A DNA stretch of 47,424 nt, taken from the NCBI GenBank assembly GCA_900470965.1, contig UCCS01000069.1:1-47424 (forward strand), written 5' to 3'. A model generated the notes under the pieces. That model worked only from the letters and a program-made list of their open reading frames with translations, made no database searches and was not told the DNA's origin. Positions 24,291 to 33,632 of this stretch are shown one piece after another. A program made the position numbers and the translations under genes. This DNA is from Hyphomicrobiales bacterium (GTDB taxonomy: Bacteria; Pseudomonadota; Alphaproteobacteria; Rhizobiales; Rhizobiaceae). How positions within the stretch are numbered: the first letter of the stretch is position 1; each line of letters starts with the position of its first letter.

Positions 24291-25310
24291 TCAGAGCCGC
24301 CAGCCGGCGCGGATGACGACATGCACCGCCTCATCAAGCACGACAGCCACGCGGCTATAGGCGCGCAGCGTCTGGCCGTTACCGAGGGTCAGCTTCACGG
24401 CATAACGTTCGCCTTCGAAGAGCACGGATTCGACCGTCGCGGGCGCCCCCTCGCTACCGATGATGACATCTTCCGGCCGCACCAGAATATCGGCGCCATC
24501 GATATTGGCGGCATGCAGCACCCCCTCCAGCTCGTCCCATTCGAGCTGGCGCTCACCGCCCATGACCGGCAGCGTGACGATCGCGCCGCGGCCGATCAGC
24601 CCGCCGACCATGCGCCCTTCCGGCCGCGCATAGATCTCGGCCGGCGACGCCACCTGCAACAGCCGCCCCTCGGACATAACGGCGACATCGGTTGCCAGCG
24701 CCATCGCCTCGCTCTGGTCATGCGTCACATAGATCATCGTTGCACCGGAGCGCTGGTGAAACTCGCGGAACGTCTCCTCCATCTCCTGCTTCAGATGCCG
24801 GTCGAGATTGGCAAGCGGCTCGTCGAGCAGCACGACATCGGGCGATGTCACCAGGCAGCGGGCCAGCGCCACGCGCTGCCGCTGGCCGCCGGAGAGATCG
24901 GCCGGCCGCCGCTCGGCATAATCGACGAGGCGCACGGTCGATAGAGCCTCTCTCACCTTGGCCTTGTAGGCCGCGCCCGATATGCCGCGAACTTTCAGCG
25001 GATAGCCGACATTGTCCGCCACACTCATATGCGGCCAGAGCGCATAGGACTGGAAGACCATCGCCATGTTGCGCTTCTCCGGCGGCAGCGATTGCGAGGC
25101 ATCGGCCAAGAGCCGCTCGCCGAGATGGAGGGATCCGTCAGTCGGCGTCTCGAAACCGGCAATCATCCGCAGAACCGTGGTCTTGCCGCAGCCGGAGGGT
25201 CCGAGCAGCGCCAGGAAGCCGCCCTCGCGCACATCGAGCGAAAAGCCGCTGACCGCAGCCCTGCCCGTGCCGAAATCCTTGGCCACCTGATTGAGGATCA
25301 GCTTCGCCAC
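24291..25310 (-). CDS. ABC importer ATP-binding protein (ferric-iron/phosphonate type)
   Basis: The 339-residue ATPase has Walker A GPSGCGKTT, Q-loop VFQSYALWPHMSV, signature LSGGQRQRVALARCL, Walker B VVLLDEPLANLD and the switch His in IYVTHDQSEAM. A TOBE-like domain fills the C-terminal third (about 240-335). It closely resembles FbpC/PotA-type subunits. Its start overlaps the permease stop by 13 bases, and it is the last gene of a three-gene operon. It powers import of the ligand captured by the binding protein at 27000-27977. Confidence 0.93.
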   Translation of the reverse strand: MAKLILNQVAKDFGTGRAAVSGFSLDVREGGFLALLGPSGCGKTTVLRMIAGFETPTDGSLHLGERLLADASQSLPPEKRNMAMVFQSYALWPHMSVADNVGYPLKVRGISGAAYKAKVREALSTVRLVDYAERRPADLSGGQRQRVALARCLVTSPDVVLLDEPLANLDRHLKQEMEETFREFHQRSGATMIYVTHDQSEAMALATDVAVMSEGRLLQVASPAEIYARPEGRMVGGLIGRGAIVTLPVMGGERQLEWDELEGVLHAANIDGADILVRPEDVIIGSEGAPATVESVLFEGERYAVKLTLGNGQTLRAYSRVAVVLDEAVHVVIRAGWRL

Positions 25311-26992
25311 GGCACTACTCCCTTGGGCAGATGTTTCGCCAGAAGCTCCAGAAGCAGCATCATGGCGACGACCATGAAGACGACGAGCACGGAGAGAGCT
25401 GACGCGAGGTCGGAACTGCCGCTGTCATCGAGATTATAAATGGCGACACCCAGCGTCTGCGTACCCGCTGACCAGAGCAGCGCCGAGATCGTCAGCTCGT
25501 TGCAGGCAATGAGGAAGACGAGAATGACCGAGGCCCCTGCCGCCGGCGCAATCAGCGGCACGATGATATCTTTCAGCCGCCGGAAGAAACCGGCACCGGA
25601 CAGCCTTGCTGCCTCTTCCAGCGCCGGATCGAGCTGATGAAAGGCGCTGACCACAGGCTTTAGGCTGACGGCGAAGAAGGAGGAGAAATAGGCGATGAGG
25701 ATGATCCAGACCGTGCCGTAGAGCGTGACGTTCAACACCGGGATCGGCGCGGCAAAAACGAGGATGAAGCAGACCGCCATGACGATGCCCGGCAGCGAAT
25801 AGGGTATTTCCACCAGACTGGAGACAATACGGGACAACGTATCCTTACGGCGCGTCAGCGCATAGGCCGCAAGCACAGTCACGAAAAGCAGGCCGACCGC
25901 TGCCCCGCTGGCCAGCGACAGCGAATTGATAAAGGCCGTGCGCGTCACCGCCTGCCGGAAGAGGATTTCCTCGAAGGCATGGAAGGTCATGGTCTTGAAG
26001 GTGAGCGGCACGCCATAGGCCGGCACAAGCGCGCCGGCGACGAGCGCGAAGAAGGGTGCGGCCAGCATGAAGAACAGGATGATCCAGAGCAGCGGCGTGA
26101 AGATGAGCTTCCACCCGCCGAGCTCGAAGGCAGCGGTCGCACCCGAAAGGCCGATGACGCGATAATCGCGCCCACGCAATGCCCTATCCTGAATGGCAAG
26201 GCCGGCGACAGAGATCAGCGCGATGATGGCAGAGAGAAGTGCCACATCGCCGAAGGTCCGGCCGGTAAAGGCGGTAAACTTCGAAAAGATCAGCGTCGGC
26301 AGCGTGAAGATCGAGGCCGGAATGCCGAGAATGGCCGGAATGCCGAAATTGCCGGTGCAGGAAACGAAGGAGATCGCCGCCCCCGCAATGACGCCCGGCA
26401 GCGACAGCGGCAGGATGATATCGCGAAAGACGCGCATGCTCGAGGCGCCCGAAAGCCTTGCCGCCTCCACCCCGTCGCGCGGCAGGGTCATCAGCCCTGC
26501 CCTCAGGGCCAGATAGACGAGCGGCGCATGCTGCACGCCATAGAGCAGCGCAATGCCGCCCACCGAATAGAGCGGCTGCGGCGACCCCAGCGGCGGCGCA
26601 ATATGCAGCGCCTTCAGAAGCGGGCTCGACGGCCCCGACATCTGCACCCAGGCAAGCGCCGTCACCTGCGGCGGGATCATCATCGGCAGCACGAAGAAGA
26701 AGCTGAGCGGCCCCTTGGCCGGAATATCGGTCAGCGTCAGCAGATAGGCGAAGGCGCAGCCGATGACGAGCGAGATGACCGTGCCGAGGATCGCCGTGAC
26801 GATGGTGTAGTAAACCGCCGACCAGACCATGGGATCGGAGAGAACCACCATGACGCCGCCATTGGCGAAGGCGGAAATGCCGACGACCGCGAGCCGCGCC
26901 AAGGGCAGCACGCTAAGGAAGAGAACCACCGAGACAATAAAAGGAAACAGCCAGACGGGCTGGCTGTTTCCTGGACGTACATAGCCCTGCAT
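25298..26992 (-). CDS. ABC importer permease, two permease domains fused
   Basis: A 564-residue membrane protein with about twelve helices and two BPD_transp_1 domains in one chain. Each has an EAA loop: EAARLSGASSMRVFRDIILP in the first half and EEAARLSGAGFFRRLKDIIV in the second. This fused form is typical of FbpB/SfuB and ThiP-like iron, thiamine and phosphonate permeases, so the complex would contain one copy of this protein and two ATPases. ATG 26992 starts seven bases after the stop codon of the binding-protein gene. Confidence 0.93.
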   Translation of the reverse strand: MQGYVRPGNSQPVWLFPFIVSVVLFLSVLPLARLAVVGISAFANGGVMVVLSDPMVWSAVYYTIVTAILGTVISLVIGCAFAYLLTLTDIPAKGPLSFFFVLPMMIPPQVTALAWVQMSGPSSPLLKALHIAPPLGSPQPLYSVGGIALLYGVQHAPLVYLALRAGLMTLPRDGVEAARLSGASSMRVFRDIILPLSLPGVIAGAAISFVSCTGNFGIPAILGIPASIFTLPTLIFSKFTAFTGRTFGDVALLSAIIALISVAGLAIQDRALRGRDYRVIGLSGATAAFELGGWKLIFTPLLWIILFFMLAAPFFALVAGALVPAYGVPLTFKTMTFHAFEEILFRQAVTRTAFINSLSLASGAAVGLLFVTVLAAYALTRRKDTLSRIVSSLVEIPYSLPGIVMAVCFILVFAAPIPVLNVTLYGTVWIILIAYFSSFFAVSLKPVVSAFHQLDPALEEAARLSGAGFFRRLKDIIVPLIAPAAGASVILVFLIACNELTISALLWSAGTQTLGVAIYNLDDSGSSDLASALSVLVVFMVVAMMLLLELLAKHLPKGVVPWRS

Positions 26993-26999
26993 GGGTCTA

Positions 27000-27977
27000 T
27001 TATTTCGAACCGAAGAGATCCGTAAAGGTCTTCAGATCCTTGTCGGTATTCTTCAGGGCTTCGGCAGCATTGACCGGCAGAACCTTGATCGTGTCGCGTG
27101 CCGGGAAGCCCGCGGGCAGCTTCATGCCGTTACGAGCAGGGATATAGCCGAGCTTCAGGAAGCCTTCCTGGCCCTTTTCGGAGAGAACGTAGTCGACGAA
27201 CTTCTTGGCAGCGTCGACGTTCTTGGCGCTGGCGAGAATGCCGACCGGCTCGGTGACGGCCGAAACACCTTCGCTCGGGAAGACGAACTCGACCGGAGCA
27301 CCCTTGGCCTTTTCTCGTATCGGCAGGTAATCGACGACCACGCCGTAAGCCTTCTCGCCAGAGGCGACAGACTTCAGGACAACGCCATTGCCGCCGGAGG
27401 CGACAGCCGCATTATCTGCGAGCGACTTGTATAAATCCCAGCCGAGGCCCGGAACGGCGGCCAGCGTCTGTGCGTGGATGAGAGCGGCACCCGAAGCAAG
27501 CGGGCTCGGCATGGTGACGAGGCCCTTGGCTTCCGGCTTGGCGAGGTCCTTCCAGCTCGTCGGCTTCATGGCAGCCGACGTGTTGTACATGATGCCGGTC
27601 GTGATCAGCTTCGTGGAATAGTAGTAGCCGTCGGAATCAAAGAGCGCGGCGTCGTAATTGGCAGCTTCCGGCGACTTGTAGGCGAGCAACTTGCCGTCTT
27701 CCTTCAAGCGCTCGAGCGTCACGACATCGGCGATCAGCAGAACGTCGGCGACCGGGTTGCCGGCCTGGATTTCAGCCTGCAGCTTCGCCATGATCTTCGG
27801 CGTGCCGTCGCGTACCCAGTCGACCTTGATATCGGGATTGGCGGCCATGAAGCCGTCGACGGTCGCCTGCGCATCTTCGTTCGGCTGGCTGGTGTAGAGA
27901 ACGAGGTTTGCGGCCGAAGCCGGGATGGCGAAAAGGCTCGCGGCGAGAAGGGCTGCGGCGGAAACTAGAGTTTTCAT
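27000..27977 (-). CDS. ABC importer periplasmic binding protein, ferric-iron type family
   Basis: A 325-residue protein with a Sec signal peptide (MKTLVSAAALLAASLFAIPA followed by SAA) and the type-2 periplasmic fold of the FbpA/AfuA/SfuA group: LVLYTSQPNEDAQATVDGF at the start of the mature chain, GYYYSTKLITTGIMYN in the hinge region and AAKKFVDYVLSEKGQ near the C-terminus. Tyrosines occur where ferric binding proteins hold iron, but the family also contains phosphonate, thiamine and sugar-phosphate binders, so the ligand stays open. It is the first gene of the operon. Confidence 0.9.
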   Translation of the reverse strand: MKTLVSAAALLAASLFAIPASAANLVLYTSQPNEDAQATVDGFMAANPDIKVDWVRDGTPKIMAKLQAEIQAGNPVADVLLIADVVTLERLKEDGKLLAYKSPEAANYDAALFDSDGYYYSTKLITTGIMYNTSAAMKPTSWKDLAKPEAKGLVTMPSPLASGAALIHAQTLAAVPGLGWDLYKSLADNAAVASGGNGVVLKSVASGEKAYGVVVDYLPIREKAKGAPVEFVFPSEGVSAVTEPVGILASAKNVDAAKKFVDYVLSEKGQEGFLKLGYIPARNGMKLPAGFPARDTIKVLPVNAAEALKNTDKDLKTFTDLFGSK

Positions 27978-28562
27978 GGAAGGAATCCTCGGATTGCGAT
28001 GTCCCTCCCTTATTAGGGGCGTTTAACACCGATGTGACAGGGCAAGGTAGCTTCAACCTAGTCGTCTATGCCAGTTGAGCGGCCGCACCTTCTCATCTTC
28101 CTTCTCCACAAAACACGCATTTTTTCCAGCGGGTCTAAAGCAAAACCATATGAACTTAAGATTGAATCACCTACAGCTCCGCACGCCGATCCGTCTTTAC
28201 CTTGCCCCGCAACAAGGCTCGCTATTGGAACTGGGATTGCTCACCGCCGAGTCCTGCAGGCCCACTCGCCAGGCGCTGCTCGAAGCGGTTGGCAGAAATG
28301 AAAGCTCAGGCTTCGTCCGTGCCCTATCGCGCAGGATGGAACGAAGCCAGCCAGTACTCGCGGCAGACATGACCCGCGCGTCGCGGGCAAAAAATAGCGC
28401 TTGTCCCGGAAGCTCCCAGCGCTCGCGTCGAAATCAGTCGGCTATTCTCCTCGCGCGAGCGGCGGCGAAAGGGTAAAATCACGCAGGCGTGAACACCTTG
28501 CCGTTTGACGGCGAGCTTTGCTGCGGTACGTCAATCAGGCATTTTCATGAGGAGGAATTTCA
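27978..28562. other. 585-bp intergenic region between the ABC operon and the aldo/keto reductase
   Basis: This gap should hold divergent promoters for the ABC operon (leftward) and the reductase (rightward). An open frame from 28075 to 28476 exists (internal Met near 28150), but its codon use and Ser/Arg-rich product look non-coding and it has no ribosome binding site. Around 28110-28180 the DNA is more AT-rich than its surroundings. A short inverted repeat GCCGTTTGACGGC lies near 28500. I see no RNA gene. Confidence 0.5.
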
Positions 28563-29621
28563 ATGGAATATCGTTTGCTCGGCCGTTCCGGCCTTAAAGT
28601 TTCCACCGTGACCATGGGCACTATGACCTTCGGCGGCGTCGGCTGGGCAAAGACAGTCGGTGACCTCGGTGTGCAGGAAGCCCGCCGCATGGTCGATATC
28701 TGCCTCGATGCTGGCGTCAACCTGATCGACACCGCCAATGTCTATTCCGCCGGCGAATCCGAGCGCATCATCGGCGAAGTGCTCGGCGGCAAGCGCCCCA
28801 ACGGCGTGCTGCTTGCCACCAAGGCCCGCTTCGGCATGGGTGATGGCCCGAACGATCGCGGCCTGTCGCGCTATCACCTGATCCGTGAATGTGAGGCAAG
28901 CCTCCAGCGCATGAAGACCGATGTCATCGACCTCTATCAGGTCCATGAATGGGACGGTGAGACGCCGCTCGAAGAGACGATGGAAGCGCTCGACACTCTG
29001 ATCAAGCAGGGCAAGGTGCGTTATGTCGGCTGCTCGAACTATTCAGGCTGGCACATCATGAAGGCGCTCGGCATCGCCAATGAATACAAGTACCAGCGCT
29101 TCGTCAGCCAGCAGATCCACTACACGCTGGAAGCCCGCGACGCCGAATACGAACTGCTGCCGATCTCGATCGACCAGGGCCTCGGCGCGCTCGTCTGGAG
29201 CCCGCTCGCCGGCGGCCTGCTCTCCGGCAAACATCGCCGCAATGCCGCCGCCCCCGAAGGCACCCGCCAGTTCGCCGGCTGGACCGAACCGCCGATCCGC
29301 GACGAAAACCGCCTCTGGAACATCGTCGAGACGCTGGTGGCGATCGGGCAGGAACGCGGCGTTTCCGCAGCACAAGTTGCGCTCGCCTGGCTGATCGGCC
29401 GCAAGGCAGTCACCTCAGTGATCATCGGCGGCCGCACCGAAGCCCAGTTCAAGGACAACCTCTCCGCCGCCGACCTGAAACTGTCCGCCGAGGAGCGCAA
29501 GCGCCTCGACGATGTCAGTGTGCCCCCGGTCATCTACCCCTACTGGCACCAGCTCAACACCGCCAATGAGCGGCTGAGCGAAGCCGACCTGGAACTCTTC
29601 GCCCCGCATGTGAAGAAGTAA
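28563..29621 (+). CDS. Aldo/keto reductase
   Basis: A 352-residue TIM-barrel oxidoreductase. The catalytic tetrad is visible: Asp and Tyr in LIDTANVYSAGESE, Lys in LLATKARFG, and His in YQVHEWD. The C-terminal NADPH-binding stretch is VTSVIIGGRTEAQFKDN. It belongs to the YajO/Tas-like subgroup that reduces aldehydes or ketones; the substrate is unknown. GAGGAGG lies ahead of ATG 28563. A large hairpin follows the gene at 29637-29680. Confidence 0.93.
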   Translation: MEYRLLGRSGLKVSTVTMGTMTFGGVGWAKTVGDLGVQEARRMVDICLDAGVNLIDTANVYSAGESERIIGEVLGGKRPNGVLLATKARFGMGDGPNDRGLSRYHLIRECEASLQRMKTDVIDLYQVHEWDGETPLEETMEALDTLIKQGKVRYVGCSNYSGWHIMKALGIANEYKYQRFVSQQIHYTLEARDAEYELLPISIDQGLGALVWSPLAGGLLSGKHRRNAAAPEGTRQFAGWTEPPIRDENRLWNIVETLVAIGQERGVSAAQVALAWLIGRKAVTSVIIGGRTEAQFKDNLSAADLKLSAEERKRLDDVSVPPVIYPYWHQLNTANERLSEADLELFAPHVKK

Positions 29622-29636
29622 ACTCTCCAAAGCGTT

Positions 29637-29680
29637 GCATGGCGGAAAATTTGCGTCACAAAGATGCGTTTCCGCCATGC
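29637..29680. repeat. 12-bp perfect inverted repeat between two genes
   Basis: GCATGGCGGAAA (29637-29648) and TTTCCGCCATGC (29669-29680) are exact inverted complements around a 20-nt loop. It lies 16 bases after the aldo/keto reductase stop and 36 bases before the DUF2278 start. There is no T run, so it may be a factor-assisted terminator, an mRNA-stabilising hairpin, or an operator for the downstream gene. Confidence 0.7.
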
Positions 29681-29715
29681 TATATTGACACCTCGCCCCC
29701 ACCACGAGGTTCACC

Positions 29716-30759
29716 ATGCTCCGGAATTACAAGGTGCTGAAGGGTACGGCTTCGGCGCTCGCCCTTGACGACGACAACGACCCGCATATCGAAATCCGCA
29801 TCGAGGCCGGTGGCGTCAGCTATCGCATTGCCATGAACGTGCGCTCGAAGGAATCGCCGCACGACTTGCTCTACGCCAATGTCATGGATTTCCAGCATGA
29901 GACACTGACGGCCGAACTTGCCGTCCTGCCGATGGGCCTCACCGACATCAGAGGCGACCGGCAGGATCTGGCGATCGACTACGTGCGCGGCGGCATGATC
30001 GAGCGTGAGGATATGAATGTCGCGCCCTTCCAGCTCGGCGGCCCGAAGAACGACCTGCGAGATTTCATCGAACCCATCGTGCAGGAAGGCATCGCCGACA
30101 AGTCCATCCATTTCTACGCCTTCGGCGAAGCCTGGGGACCGGAAAACAACAAGCCGGATGAGTATTTCGGTTTCGAGCCCGGCAATGGCATCCACGACAT
30201 CCACATGAATCAAGGCGACAGTGGCAGCTTCCGGGCCACCAATGCGCCCAATCAGGACGGCGCGCTGCTGATCCATTTTTCTGATGAGGATCACTGGGCG
30301 GCGATCTTCCTCGGCTTCCAGTCGCAGAACTGGAATACGGATGCCAATACCGGCCACCCTGTCGGCGACAACAGGGGCGGTCAGGGCCGCGGCGAAGGCA
30401 CCCGACGCCCGCAGCCGATCGTCGCCTCGTCGCTGCGCATCGTCGCCGCCATGATCAATCCGGTGAACCACGCTGACGGCACCGAGGACGAGACGGTGAC
30501 ACTCATCAATCGCTCGGATGTGGCGATGTCGATCGAAGGCTGGTCGCTGGAAGACGGCGAAGGCCGCCGGCAGAAATTGACGGGCTCGCTCGCCTCGGGC
30601 GAATTCCGCACCATTACGCTCGATCCTGAGAATGGCGGCCCGCAGCTCGCCAACAGGGGCGGCGATATCATCCTCATCAATGCCGATGGCGCGGTCGCCG
30701 ATCGCGTCGGCTACGGCAAGAGCGAAACCGCAAACGAAGGCTGGACGACGATCTTCTGA
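29716..30759 (+). CDS. DUF2278 (YukJ-like) protein with C-terminal lamin-tail domain
   Basis: The 347-residue protein begins with a DUF2278 domain (about 1-215: YKVLKGTASAL, YRIAMNVRSKESPHDLLY, GFEPGNGIHDIHMNQGDSG) and ends with a lamin tail domain (about 240-347: PVNHADGTEDETVTLINRSD, IEGWSLEDGEGR, GDIILINADGAVADRVGYG). A hydrophilic linker rich in Gly and Arg joins them. The function of DUF2278 is unknown; lamin-tail domains in bacteria often accompany secreted or membrane-associated nucleases and hydrolases, but no signal peptide is seen here. It converges with the aminotransferase gene. Confidence 0.85.
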   Translation: MLRNYKVLKGTASALALDDDNDPHIEIRIEAGGVSYRIAMNVRSKESPHDLLYANVMDFQHETLTAELAVLPMGLTDIRGDRQDLAIDYVRGGMIEREDMNVAPFQLGGPKNDLRDFIEPIVQEGIADKSIHFYAFGEAWGPENNKPDEYFGFEPGNGIHDIHMNQGDSGSFRATNAPNQDGALLIHFSDEDHWAAIFLGFQSQNWNTDANTGHPVGDNRGGQGRGEGTRRPQPIVASSLRIVAAMINPVNHADGTEDETVTLINRSDVAMSIEGWSLEDGEGRRQKLTGSLASGEFRTITLDPENGGPQLANRGGDIILINADGAVADRVGYGKSETANEGWTTIF

Positions 30760-30798
30760 TCGCCGCCCAACCCTATTTTTTATAGGCCTGAAGTCGCA

Positions 30799-32016
30799 TC
30801 AGCCGATCTCGCCGGCGATCAGCCTGCCGAGACGGCTGATGCCCTCGTCGATCATCTGGTCGTTGGCGCAGGAGAAGCTGACGCGAAAGGTATTTGCGCC
30901 CGAACCATCGGCAAAGAAGGCCTGGCCCGGAACGAAGGCGACCTTGGCGCTTTCGAGCGACTTGGCAAGTAGCTTGGCGCCGTCCATACCCTCCGGCAGC
31001 GTCACCCAGATGAACATGCCGCCTTCCGGCTTGGTCCAGCTCGTGCCCGAAGGCATATACTTTTCGAGCGCGGCCAGCATGGCGTTGCGGCGCTGGCTGT
31101 AGACCGCCCTGACCTTGCCGACCTGCGCATCGAAGCCGCGCTCGGCGACTTCCGAAATCGCCATCTGATTGATCGTCGAAGAATGCAGGTCGGCCGCCTG
31201 CTTCATCAGCACCAGCTTGCGGATGACGGGCGCATTGGCAACGATGAAGCCGACGCGCAGGCCCGGCGCCAGCGTCTTGGAGAAGCTGCCGCAATAGATC
31301 GTGCGCGTATCGTTGATATGGCCCTTCTCGGCAATCTCCAGCGCCAGGATCGGCGGGATCGGATTACCGTCATAGCGCAGCGACTGGTAGGCAGCGTCTT
31401 CGATGACGGCGATGTCGAGCTCTTCGGCAAGTTTCAGAACCTTCTCGCGGCCATCGCGGTCGACGGTCTCGCCGGTCGGATTGGAGAAATCGGCCGAGAG
31501 ATAGGCGAATTTCACCTTGCCGCCCTTCTGCGCCGCGGCCTCGCGGTAAGAATCCGGCGTGCGGTTGCCGCCGGGCGTCAACTGGTCGTAGGACGGCTCG
31601 TAAGCGTTGAAAGCCTGCAGAGCGCCGAGATAGGTCGGCCAGGTGACGAGCGCCGTGTCGTTGGGCGACAGGAACAGCTTGCCGAGATAATCGAGGCCCT
31701 GCTGCGAACCGGAGACGATGAAGACATTGTCGAGCGCGCAGGGAATACCGAGGTCCGCCATCTGCTTGACGAGCCACTCGCGCAGCGGCTTGTAGCCTTC
31801 GGAAACAGAATATTGCAGCGCTGAATTGACGGCCGAGCTGTCAAAAATATCCGCATAGGCCTGCCTGAACTCCTTGTCCGGAAACAGCGCCGGGTCAGGA
31901 ATGCCGCCGGCGAAGGAGATGATATCCGGCCGGTCGAGAAGTTTCAGAAGCTCGCGGATTTCCGAAGCGCGCATCCTTGTAGAGCGCGTCGCAAACATAT
32001 TGTCCCAGTTCAGCAT
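30799..32016 (-). CDS. PLP-dependent aminotransferase, class I (2-aminoadipate/LysN type)
   Basis: The 405-residue fold-type I aminotransferase has FAGGIPDPALFP near the N-terminus, SADFSNPTGETV, the Asp and Tyr contacts in IEDAAYQSLRYDG, and the PLP-binding Lys K247 in CGSFSKTLAPGLRVGF. It resembles the aminotransferase part of MocR regulators and LysN/ARO8-like enzymes but has no DNA-binding domain. The substrate could be 2-aminoadipate, aromatic or branched-chain amino acids. AGGAAA precedes ATG 32016. It is divergent from ilvE with a 315-bp gap that contains a perfect palindrome. Confidence 0.9.
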   Translation of the reverse strand: MLNWDNMFATRSTRMRASEIRELLKLLDRPDIISFAGGIPDPALFPDKEFRQAYADIFDSSAVNSALQYSVSEGYKPLREWLVKQMADLGIPCALDNVFIVSGSQQGLDYLGKLFLSPNDTALVTWPTYLGALQAFNAYEPSYDQLTPGGNRTPDSYREAAAQKGGKVKFAYLSADFSNPTGETVDRDGREKVLKLAEELDIAVIEDAAYQSLRYDGNPIPPILALEIAEKGHINDTRTIYCGSFSKTLAPGLRVGFIVANAPVIRKLVLMKQAADLHSSTINQMAISEVAERGFDAQVGKVRAVYSQRRNAMLAALEKYMPSGTSWTKPEGGMFIWVTLPEGMDGAKLLAKSLESAKVAFVPGQAFFADGSGANTFRVSFSCANDQMIDEGISRLGRLIAGEIG

Positions 32017-32331
32017 GGGGTTTCCTCGTATTTTTTATGATATCAGCAGCTCAGCATGCAGCGGAATTTATGTCAATAATGCTGACCTATTTTCTTGTCA
32101 CTGTGACAAGTTTGGAAGTCCTGTATTCCAGAGCCATGGTGCCGATTGGGCTGCCGTTCGAGATTTCACGCAGCCGAACCGAATGGCCTGCCTCGTTGCG
32201 TGAACGTTCGCCACATCACGCGATTATTCCTTTGATCAAAAGCAGAAACCGGCCGATTCAGACCTTTCCAAAACCGGCCCGGCGGCAGTAGTGTGCCGGC
32301 CATTATTCAATGGACTATCAAGGTGCCAGCA
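32017..32331. other. 315-bp divergent intergenic region between two aminotransferase genes
   Basis: This region must hold promoters for both the class I aminotransferase (leftward) and ilvE (rightward). It contains the perfect palindrome at 32094-32110 and an AT-rich stretch around 32026-32110. ORFs crossing it have no ribosome binding site and look non-coding. I see no clear leader peptide rich in branched-chain residues, so classical attenuation of ilvE is not apparent. Confidence 0.5.
32094..32110. promoter_or_regulatory. Perfect 17-bp palindrome, candidate operator
   Basis: CTTGTCAC-T-GTGACAAG has 8-bp exact arms around a single base. It lies 78 bases upstream of the class I aminotransferase start and 222 bases upstream of ilvE, so it more likely controls the former. 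Its regulator is not identified. Confidence 0.65.
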
Positions 32332-33432
32332 ATGACTGCGACGTCGACCTCTCCTGAAATCAAAATCGAATTCCACAAGTCTCCCGTCTCCGACGCCGAC
32401 CGCATCCGGGCACTGGAAACGCCCGGCTTCGGCAAGGTCTTCACGGATCATATGGTCCTGGCGCGATGGACTGCCGACAAGGGCTGGCACGATGCAAAGG
32501 TGACTCCGCGCCGCCCGCTGGAACTCGACCCTGCAAGCGCCGTCCTCCACTACGCTCAGGAAATCTTCGAAGGCATGAAAGCCTACAAGGCGGAGGATGG
32601 CCGCATCCTGCTCTTCCGGCCTGAAGAAAACGCCCGCCGCTTCGCGCAGTCGGCAGCCCGCATGGCAATGCCCGCAGTGCCGGAAGAACTCTTCCTGAAG
32701 GCCGTCGAAGAACTGGTTCGTGTCGACAAGAACTGGATCCCCTCCGGAGACGCCAGCCTCTACCTTCGCCCCTTCATGTTCGCCAACGAGGCGTTCCTCG
32801 GCGTTCGCCCGGCCCAGGAATATATCTTCTGCATCATCGCCTCCCCGGTCGGCGCCTATTTCAAGGGCGGCGCGAAGGCTGTCTCCCTCTGGGTCGAGAC
32901 CGCCTATACGCGCGCAGCCGCCGGCGGCACCGGTGCCGCAAAATGCGGCGGCAACTATGCAGCCAGCCTCGTGGCGCAGGCTGAAGCGGCGAAGAAGGAT
33001 TGCGACCAGGTTGTCTTCCTCGATGCAGCCGAACATCGCTGGGTCGAAGAACTCGGCGGCATGAACGTCTTCTTCGTGATGAACGACGGATCGGTCGTGA
33101 CCCCGCCGCTTGGCGGCACGATCCTGCCGGGCATCACCCGCGCCTCGGTCATCGTACTCGCCGAAGAAAAGGGCCTGCGCGTCGAGCAGCGCCCCTACTC
33201 CTTCGAAGAATGGCAGGCTGATGCAGCAAGCGGCAAGCTCGTCGAAGCCTTCGCCTGCGGCACGGCTGCGGTCCTCGCCGGCATCGGCCTGGTTCGGCAC
33301 GCCGGCGGCGAGTTCCTGGTCGGAGACGGACAGACCGGCAAGCTGACATCAGAACTGCGCCAGCAGCTCGTCAGCCTGCAGAAGGGCGTAACGAACGATG
33401 AGCGCGGCTGGACGCGCCTCATCTCTGCCTAA
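32332..33432 (+). CDS. ilvE: Branched-chain amino acid aminotransferase
   Basis: A 366-residue fold-type IV PLP enzyme. The pyridoxal Lys is K204 in GTGAAKCGGNYAASL, and YAQEIFEGMKAYK, YLRPFMFANEAFLGV and FACGTAAVLAGIG are hallmarks of branched-chain aminotransferases. It transfers the amino group between glutamate and the 2-oxo acids of Leu, Ile and Val, the final step of their synthesis. ATG 32332 is preferred over an in-frame GTG at 32293 because it gives the usual N-terminus. A terminator follows at 33492-33518. ilvC of the same pathway lies about 1.4 kb downstream on the other strand. Confidence 0.95.
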   Translation: MTATSTSPEIKIEFHKSPVSDADRIRALETPGFGKVFTDHMVLARWTADKGWHDAKVTPRRPLELDPASAVLHYAQEIFEGMKAYKAEDGRILLFRPEENARRFAQSAARMAMPAVPEELFLKAVEELVRVDKNWIPSGDASLYLRPFMFANEAFLGVRPAQEYIFCIIASPVGAYFKGGAKAVSLWVETAYTRAAAGGTGAAKCGGNYAASLVAQAEAAKKDCDQVVFLDAAEHRWVEELGGMNVFFVMNDGSVVTPPLGGTILPGITRASVIVLAEEKGLRVEQRPYSFEEWQADAASGKLVEAFACGTAAVLAGIGLVRHAGGEFLVGDGQTGKLTSELRQQLVSLQKGVTNDERGWTRLISA

Positions 33433-33491
33433 AGCTAGATAACCGAAACGCAGCAGCGTTCTCGACGGGTAGAGCTACAGTGACAACTTCG

Positions 33492-33518
33492 AAACCGGGC
33501 GCACCGCCCGGTTTTTTT
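33492..33518 (+). terminator. Rho-independent terminator after ilvE
   Basis: AAACCGGGCG (33492-33501) pairs with CGCCCGGTTT (33505-33514) over a 3-nt loop and is followed by a long T run to 33518. Confidence 0.9.
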
Positions 33519-33632
33519 ATGGCCGGGGCAGCCATGTGATAACGGAGATTGCATCGACGCCGAAAACGGTTCGCCATTGATCAACGTCGGTCGAATTCTT
33601 ACTATTCGCCAATCGATAGAGGAAAGGTGAGA

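Noticed and set aside
28075..28476. 133-codon open frame in the 585-bp gap before the aldo/keto reductase
   Set aside because: No ribosome binding site, Ser/Arg-rich composition like a non-coding frame, and no recognisable family.
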